From contig CAZYHC010000008.1 in assembly GCA_964646625.1 (NCBI GenBank), positions 62,001 through 126,000 of the forward strand: a DNA stretch of 64,000 bases, in the 5' to 3' direction. Below, piece after piece: positions 59,881 through 64,000 of the stretch. A model generated the notes under the pieces. That model was not told the origin of the DNA and did not search any database. It saw only the letters and a program-made list of their open reading frames with translations. Position numbers and translations under genes: made by a program. Source of the DNA: DAOULT01 sp964646625. GTDB lineage: Bacteria; Chloroflexota; Anaerolineae; CAZYHC01. Numbering within the stretch: position 1 is the stretch's first letter; every line of letters starts with the position of its first letter.

Positions 59881-59932
59881 CCATTCTTACCTTTGCAACT
59901 GCTCTGGCCCCCGCCCCGGGGGCGGTGACCAT

Positions 59933-60010
59933 AACCGCAGATAGACGCCGATAAACGCAGATGTTATATCTTTTTATTTATCTGCATTCATCAGCGTTCA
60001 TCGGCGGTTT
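59933..60010. repeat. Dispersed long palindrome, family 2, copy 1
   Basis: Imperfect inverted repeat of GATAAACGC-type and GCGTTCATC-type units (arms start AACCGCAGATA and end CATCGGCGGTTT). A second copy lies at 61829-61900. This copy supplies the last codons and stop of the glycosyltransferase gene. Confidence 0.75.
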
Positions 60011-61001
60011 TGAGCTTTCTGAGCCGGGCCACCAGGTCCTTGCCCAGCAGGGATTTGACGTAAGTGGCGACGGTCAGGCCGTCGGCCAGGAGCAGAGGGT
60101 CGTGGGCCACGGCCAGCCCGATCTTCCAGCGCACCTGGGCCATGCGCCCCTGGGCATAATCCTGGTGGACGGTGGGCAACAGGTGGTCGCGCACGACGCG
60201 TAGAGCCTGTCTTTTCACCCGACGCAGTTCACCCTTTGGCCCCGGCCAGCGCGAAAAGGCGGCCTCGATGACCCCGTACCAGTCCAGGTAAGCCTGGCCG
60301 CTCTGCTTCATTTTGGCGGTCAGGTTGTCGCCGTGCCAGCGGATGCACGACAGTGGTTCGGCCAGGTATGCCACGTCACATTTCAGCAGGAGGCGCAGCC
60401 ACAGGTCCCAATCGGCGGCGTAAGGGTAAGCCTGGTCGAAGGGGCTTACTTCGTCCAGAGAGGCGCGGCGAAACATGGCGTTGGAGAGATGAACGTAGTT
60501 GTACCCGGCCAAAAGCCGCCTGAACTCCCGATGACCGTGCCGGACGTGATCGAGGGCCAGGTAAGCCTCCAAGTCGGGCGGAAAACGGGAACGGAACAGG
60601 CCCGTCACCTCTCCGGCGGCGTCGATGGCGCGGCCATCCGAGTGCACCAGGCCCACCAGGGGGTTATCGTCCAGGAGGGCGGCCTGGACTTCCAGCTTGC
60701 GGGGCAGGAAAAGGTCGTCGGCGCACAGGAAGCAGACGTACTCCCCACGCGCCAACGACAGGAGCCTGTTCCAGGTGCGAACGTGGCCCAGGTTGGCCTC
60801 GTTTCGGAGGTAACGGAGGCGGCTATCGGCGAAACCCTGGATGACCTCCTCCGAGCCGTCCGTGGAGCAGTCGTCTACCACGATGAGCTCGAAGTCGCCG
60901 CAGGTCTGGGCCAGGACGCTGGATAGACACTCCCCCAGGAAGCGGGCGTAATTGTAGCTGGGAACGCAAACGCTGACACGGATTCTGGTCACGGACTTCA
61001 C
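59991..61001 (-). CDS. Family 2 glycosyltransferase
   Basis: 336 residues, GT-A fold: VSVCVPSYNYARFLGECLSSVLAQ, FELIVVDDCSTDGSEEV, GEYVCFLCADDLFLPRKLE (DxD-like), and WDLWLRLLLKCDVAYLAEPLSCIRWHG. Inverting nucleotide-sugar transferase for a cell-surface glycan; donor and acceptor unknown. No membrane helix. The start region is unusual: the first ten codons lie in a 29-bp element repeated at 61773-61801, and the stop lies in the family-2 palindrome. So both gene ends have been reshaped by repeats. GTG start without a strong ribosome-binding site. Confidence 0.88.
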   Translation of the reverse strand: MKSVTRIRVSVCVPSYNYARFLGECLSSVLAQTCGDFELIVVDDCSTDGSEEVIQGFADSRLRYLRNEANLGHVRTWNRLLSLARGEYVCFLCADDLFLPRKLEVQAALLDDNPLVGLVHSDGRAIDAAGEVTGLFRSRFPPDLEAYLALDHVRHGHREFRRLLAGYNYVHLSNAMFRRASLDEVSPFDQAYPYAADWDLWLRLLLKCDVAYLAEPLSCIRWHGDNLTAKMKQSGQAYLDWYGVIEAAFSRWPGPKGELRRVKRQALRVVRDHLLPTVHQDYAQGRMAQVRWKIGLAVAHDPLLLADGLTVATYVKSLLGKDLVARLRKLKTADER

Positions 61002-61003
61002 GG
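60975..61003. repeat. 29-bp direct repeat, copy 1 (glycosyltransferase start)
   Basis: Starts GACACGGATTCTGG and ends GGACTTCACGG; identical over 29 bases to 61773-61801. Here it contains the GTG start codon and first codons of the glycosyltransferase. Confidence 0.85.
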
Positions 61004-61010
61004 GTAGGCT

Positions 61011-61652
61011 CTAAATAACCTTTAGTTCCCGCAGCACGTCCAGAACGGGGGGCAATGGCTCCTCCCACAGCCACTCGACCCGCAGCCAGAAGCCAGCCAC
61101 GACCTTCGAGTGATAGACGCCCTCGGCGTCGGGCAAAGCGACCTGGTAGTTGTTATCCACTCCCAATTGGTAGAACTCGGCCCGTCTCCGCTCAGGGTCG
61201 AGCAGCCAGTATTCGCGCACCCCGGCCTTCTCATATTCGACAAACTTCTCTCCCCGATCACGGGCAATACTCTCCGGCGAAATGATCTCCACCACCAGGT
61301 CAGCCGGGCCGTCCAGGTAGGTCGCGCGGATGATATCTGACCGCTCCCTGGAAACGAACAGCAGGTCCGGCTCGCGGCCGGGTAGATCCGGCCCCAACTT
61401 CACCTGGAAAGGCGCATTGAGCACCAGGCCAAGATGGCGCGTCTCCACGTAGACCCCTAGAACGGCTGTCAGAAAATAACTCAACCTCTGATGTTGATAC
61501 GATGCCGGCGAAAGCACGATCACCTCCCCATCGACCCATTCAGCCCAGGTGTCTTCGTCGGCCCAGGCCAAAAATTCTTCGTAGGTCATCCTGCCAGATG
61601 GCGGTTCCCGCCCCTCAGTAGCAGCCCGAACTTGTTTTTGCTCTACAGCCAT
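61011..61652 (-). CDS. Uma2-family (DUF820) putative restriction endonuclease-like protein
   Basis: 213 residues with a PD-(D/E)XK-type nuclease core: MTYEEFLAWADEDTWAEWVDGEVIVLSPAS, the acidic/Lys segments REPDLLFV and LVVEIISPESIARDRGEKFVEYEKAGVREYWLLDPERR. Uma2 proteins are abundant in cyanobacteria and Chloroflexota, often in many copies; their targets are mostly unknown. Ends 9 bp upstream of the glycosyltransferase start. Confidence 0.9.
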   Translation of the reverse strand: MAVEQKQVRAATEGREPPSGRMTYEEFLAWADEDTWAEWVDGEVIVLSPASYQHQRLSYFLTAVLGVYVETRHLGLVLNAPFQVKLGPDLPGREPDLLFVSRERSDIIRATYLDGPADLVVEIISPESIARDRGEKFVEYEKAGVREYWLLDPERRRAEFYQLGVDNNYQVALPDAEGVYHSKVVAGFWLRVEWLWEEPLPPVLDVLRELKVI

Positions 61653-61672
61653 ACCACACCTGCCTTTCTATC

Positions 61673-61705
61673 AGGTGCCTGGCACTTCTAAAGTGCCAGG
61701 CACCT
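61673..61705. repeat. REP palindrome
   Basis: AGGTGCCTGGCACTT and AAGTGCCAGGCACCT arms, 3-base centre. Just upstream of the Uma2 gene start, in its leader or promoter. Confidence 0.88.
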
Positions 61706-61772
61706 CACCCAAGTATAGCATAACACAGTTTCGGGAAATGTTCAACCACTGCCCCTGAATCACGAATGGGCC

Positions 61773-61801
61773 GACACGGATTCTGGTCACGGACTTCACG
61801 G
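61773..61801. repeat. 29-bp direct repeat, copy 2
   Basis: Identical to 60975-61003. In this copy it is intergenic and therefore not under coding selection. Confidence 0.85.
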
Positions 61802-61828
61802 ATAGCAGTCTCCCCTCGACCGTAATAT

Positions 61829-61900
61829 AACCGCCGATAAACGCAGATAAACGCCGATGTTCTACCTCTTTATCTGCGTTCAGCGGTGTTCATCGGCGGT
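61829..61900. repeat. Dispersed long palindrome, family 2, copy 2
   Basis: Arms begin AACCGCCGATAAACGC and end GTTCATCGGCGGT, with a pyrimidine-rich centre. Homologous to 59933-60010. Confidence 0.75.
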
Positions 61901-62001
61901 GGAGTATTGCGATGCTAACAACGAACGTTCGCGGTGAACGTCCCCGAGACGGGGACTGGGAGCAGGCAGTTCGTTCAAATTTCAACCTGGGGGCGAGTTT
62001 C

Positions 62002-62034
62002 AGGTGCCTGGCACTTCCAAAGTGCCAGGCACCT
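62002..62034. repeat. REP palindrome
   Basis: AGGTGCCTGGCACTT and AAGTGCCAGGCACCT arms, 3-base centre; 19 bp beyond the end of the NB-ATPase/TPR gene. Confidence 0.88.
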
Positions 62035-62052
62035 ACCCCTCCCGTTCGTTGT

Positions 62053-64000
62053 TCAACCGCCCCCCTGCTTCCCCCGCACCCGCGCGATGTGCTGCTCGAT
62101 TATCGGGATGCTCGGCGGGTAATACTGCCGGTACAATCGCTCCGCCTGCTGGTACTTCTCCAGCGCGGCGGCGTACTGCCCCTGCCTCTCGTGGACGATG
62201 CCCAGGTGCTCCAGCGCAATACCCACCTTGGCCGGGTTGCCCAGCCGCCGGTAAATCTCCAGCGCCTCGGCGAAGCAGTCGATGGCGGCCCCCATCTGCC
62301 CGTCGAACATCAGCAGCTTGCCGATTGCGGTCAGCGAGTCTGCCGCCCTCTCCTCGTGCTTGATACGCCGCGCAATCTCCAGGCTCTCCTGGAAGCGGGC
62401 CAATGCCTCCTGGGGGCGGTCCAGGTCGGTGAGGATAAGCCCCTGCTGGTGGAGGTCGGCAGCAAGGCTCGCTTCATAGCCCCGCTTGCGGTCGAGGGCC
62501 TCGGCTTCCTGGCTGTGCCGCATGGCCGCCTGGTAGTCGCCCTTGAGCATGTAGAGGATGGACAGTTGGTGCAGGCTGATGGCCTGGCCTTCTTCATCGC
62601 CCCGTTCACGATCAAGCTTCAGGCCGCGCGACTGGTACTCGATGGCTTCGTCGTATTCGCCTTTGTTCTTATATATGATTGACTGTTGGGCCAGCACCGC
62701 CGCCATCTGCGCCTTGGCCCCCAGGGCCTCGAAGGTTTTGTACACCTGCTGGTAGGTAGCCAGGGCCGCGTCCAGTTGGCCCTCGTCCAAAAGCAGCGAG
62801 GCCAGGTTCATTCTGGCTATGGCCTTACTGCGGCCTTCCAGCGTCTCGATGCTCATGCGCAGCAGGGACTTGGCCGCATCGCGCTGCCCCCAGCGGTGCA
62901 TCACGAGCCACACGGCGGTCACTATGGCTCCCGCCTCCTCGTACCGCCCGGCCTGGAAGAGGTGGTGGTGCCACTCCAGGGCCATGTCCATCGCCCCCTG
63001 CGCCTGGGATAGCTCAGCCCGCTGCACAATCGCCTTCAGCACTTCGGTTTCGTCGCCGGGGTCGTACCTGTCGCCCCAGGTTTGCTTTGCTGCCTCCACG
63101 AAGGGCCGGGCGTAATACTGCGCCGCCCAAAGGTGCAGCTTGGTCCGTTCTTCTTCGGGCAGGCGGTTCAGCAGGTACTCGCGCACCACGGGGTGCAGGG
63201 CGTAAAGCTCCGGCCCTTCCCGCTGGGCCAGGGAGAGGTCCAGCCAGCGGCGCAGCGTGGCCGCGCCGGCCCCCACGTAGGCCATTTCTCCCTCACCAAA
63301 GCGGGTGCGGAAGACGGCCATGCGGGTCAGGGTGTCCTGCTCCTGGGCGGTCAGGCGGGAAAGGAGGGCGTTCAGGAAGTAGCCTTCCCACTGTTCGGAG
63401 AGCATCTCGCCCAGGTCGGCGCCGTACAGCAGGTAGCGCAGGGTGTGGCCTTCCAGCCAGCCCTCCAGCAGCTCGATGGTCTTGGGGTGCCCGCCGATGC
63501 GGTGGTAGGCTTCCCGCTTGTGCGCCAGGGATTCCCGGCTCAGGCGGGGGAGGTTGCTCATGAGCATGATGGCCTGGCGCACGGTCAGGCCCGGTAGGTG
63601 GAGGTCCAGGCCGCTCGTGGGCACGGGCCGCTGCTCGAAGGTGGCCCAGCGGTAGCGCCCGGTGAAGAGGCAGGTGCTTTTCCACCGCGCCTCCAGCAGC
63701 CCGCGGAAGAAGTCGCGCACCTGGGGATCCTCCACCTCCCACACGTCCGCTTCGTCCACCGTTCCCATTATGCTCTCCAGGTTGTCGAAGACCAGGAGGT
63801 AGCGCCGGTCGGCCACCAGTTGCGCGGCCTGGCGGGCGCGGTCGAGCATGGGGAAACGGGTGTCCAGCAGCAGGGCGGCGGCCTGGGCGTGGCCTGCCAA
63901 CCCCTGTCCTTCGAGGAAGCGGGCCACTTTAGTTATGGCGTCGGTCGGGAGGGAGATTTCGTTACAGCGCACCACCAGGGCGTCGTCCACCGCGCCGAGG
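62053..64000 (-). CDS. NB-ATPase/TPR protein, C-terminal part (5' end outside window)
   Basis: At least 648 residues; the frame stays open to the right edge. The visible N-terminal part is the end of an NB-ARC-like STAND ATPase: RRYLLVFDNLESIM (Walker B), RWKSTCLFTGRYRW, LDLHLPGLTVRQAIMLMSNLP. A winged-helix-like region follows (TLTRMAVFRTRFGEGEMAYVG), then eight or so TPRs from about residue 290 to the end. STAND ATPases with TPR sensors act as signal switches or in defence; the effector domain would lie outside the window. Not enough is visible to assign a system. Confidence 0.82.
   Translation of the reverse strand, partial: LGAVDDALVVRCNEISLPTDAITKVARFLEGQGLAGHAQAAALLLDTRFPMLDRARQAAQLVADRRYLLVFDNLESIMGTVDEADVWEVEDPQVRDFFRGLLEARWKSTCLFTGRYRWATFEQRPVPTSGLDLHLPGLTVRQAIMLMSNLPRLSRESLAHKREAYHRIGGHPKTIELLEGWLEGHTLRYLLYGADLGEMLSEQWEGYFLNALLSRLTAQEQDTLTRMAVFRTRFGEGEMAYVGAGAATLRRWLDLSLAQREGPELYALHPVVREYLLNRLPEEERTKLHLWAAQYYARPFVEAAKQTWGDRYDPGDETEVLKAIVQRAELSQAQGAMDMALEWHHHLFQAGRYEEAGAIVTAVWLVMHRWGQRDAAKSLLRMSIETLEGRSKAIARMNLASLLLDEGQLDAALATYQQVYKTFEALGAKAQMAAVLAQQSIIYKNKGEYDEAIEYQSRGLKLDRERGDEEGQAISLHQLSILYMLKGDYQAAMRHSQEAEALDRKRGYEASLAADLHQQGLILTDLDRPQEALARFQESLEIARRIKHEERAADSLTAIGKLLMFDGQMGAAIDCFAEALEIYRRLGNPAKVGIALEHLGIVHERQGQYAAALEKYQQAERLYRQYYPPSIPIIEQHIARVRGKQGGG

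Larger units (their letters stand above)
61653..62052. other. Repeat-filled intergenic region
   Basis: No gene. Holds two REP palindromes (61673-61705, 62002-62034), a 29-bp direct repeat (61773-61801), a family-2 palindrome (61829-61900) and a fragment CTAACAACGAACGTTCGC (61914-61931) equal to the centre of the long-form REP. It looks like a landing zone for mobile palindromes. Confidence 0.7.

Overview
The window is a bacterial chromosome segment, fairly GC-rich and densely coded. The best guess at the host is a Chloroflexota bacterium of Anaerolineae-like lifestyle. That is inferred from gene style (several TPR, PD40-propeller, SH3 and NB-type ATPase proteins, MacB-like ABC modules, a LysW-type carrier, Rex), not from a marker gene. 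It carries a selenocysteine tRNA, a complete F1Fo ATP synthase of the proton type and an MreB homologue, so it should make selenoproteins and an actin-like cytoskeleton.

Layout. 1-4.8 kb: end of ornithine carbamoyltransferase, a large TPR protein, the c-di-AMP synthase CdaA and an acyl-CoA dehydrogenase. 4.9-5.7 kb: an AT-richer island with two minimal nucleotidyltransferase genes and a truncated HEPN partner. 5.7-9.3 kb: three genes matching the 12S, 5S and 1.3S parts of a biotin transcarboxylase, completed at 12.1-13.7 kb by the methylmalonyl-CoA mutase large subunit; no biotin carboxylase is present. 9.3-12 kb: a kinase-FGE fusion, a truncated Phd antitoxin and a HicBA pair. 13.7-21 kb: a GH2 beta-mannosidase-like enzyme, two envelope proteins, RsmD, an SH3-propeller protein, a queuosine-precursor transporter and a response regulator.

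21.4-28.6 kb: two paralogous glycosidase-like/discoidin proteins separated by a REP-associated tyrosine transposase (RAYT) flanked by palindromes, then a seven-repeat propeller protein. Copies of the same palindrome are scattered through the window. 28.8-39.5 kb: the redox repressor Rex converges on a long leftward operon atpZ-atpB-E-F-H-A-G-(coiled coil)-atpD-(two BrnT-like toxin/zinc-ribbon antitoxin pairs)-atpC-mreB. The coiled-coil and toxin-antitoxin insertions in the ATP synthase operon are unusual.

39.6-54 kb: an orphan substrate-binding lipoprotein, an M1 aminopeptidase, and a leftward ABC exporter locus with three ATPases fused to a cNMP-binding-like domain, two MacB-type permeases and an adaptor fused to SH3 and propeller domains. 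54-57.5 kb: a small conserved protein with a DUF2442 remnant, a YugP-like protease, grpE, the primary-type sigma factor and tRNA-Sec. grpE and the sigma gene share one promoter design: four 11-bp-phased TCTAAY repeats ending exactly 10 bp upstream of a perfect TATAAT. This is the strongest candidate for an undescribed regulatory system here. 57.5-64 kb: a zinc-ribbon protein, a possible small RNA, a LysW-like protein, a divergent MurD, a glycosyltransferase, a Uma2 protein, a repeat-filled intergenic region and an NB-ATPase/TPR protein cut by the window edge.
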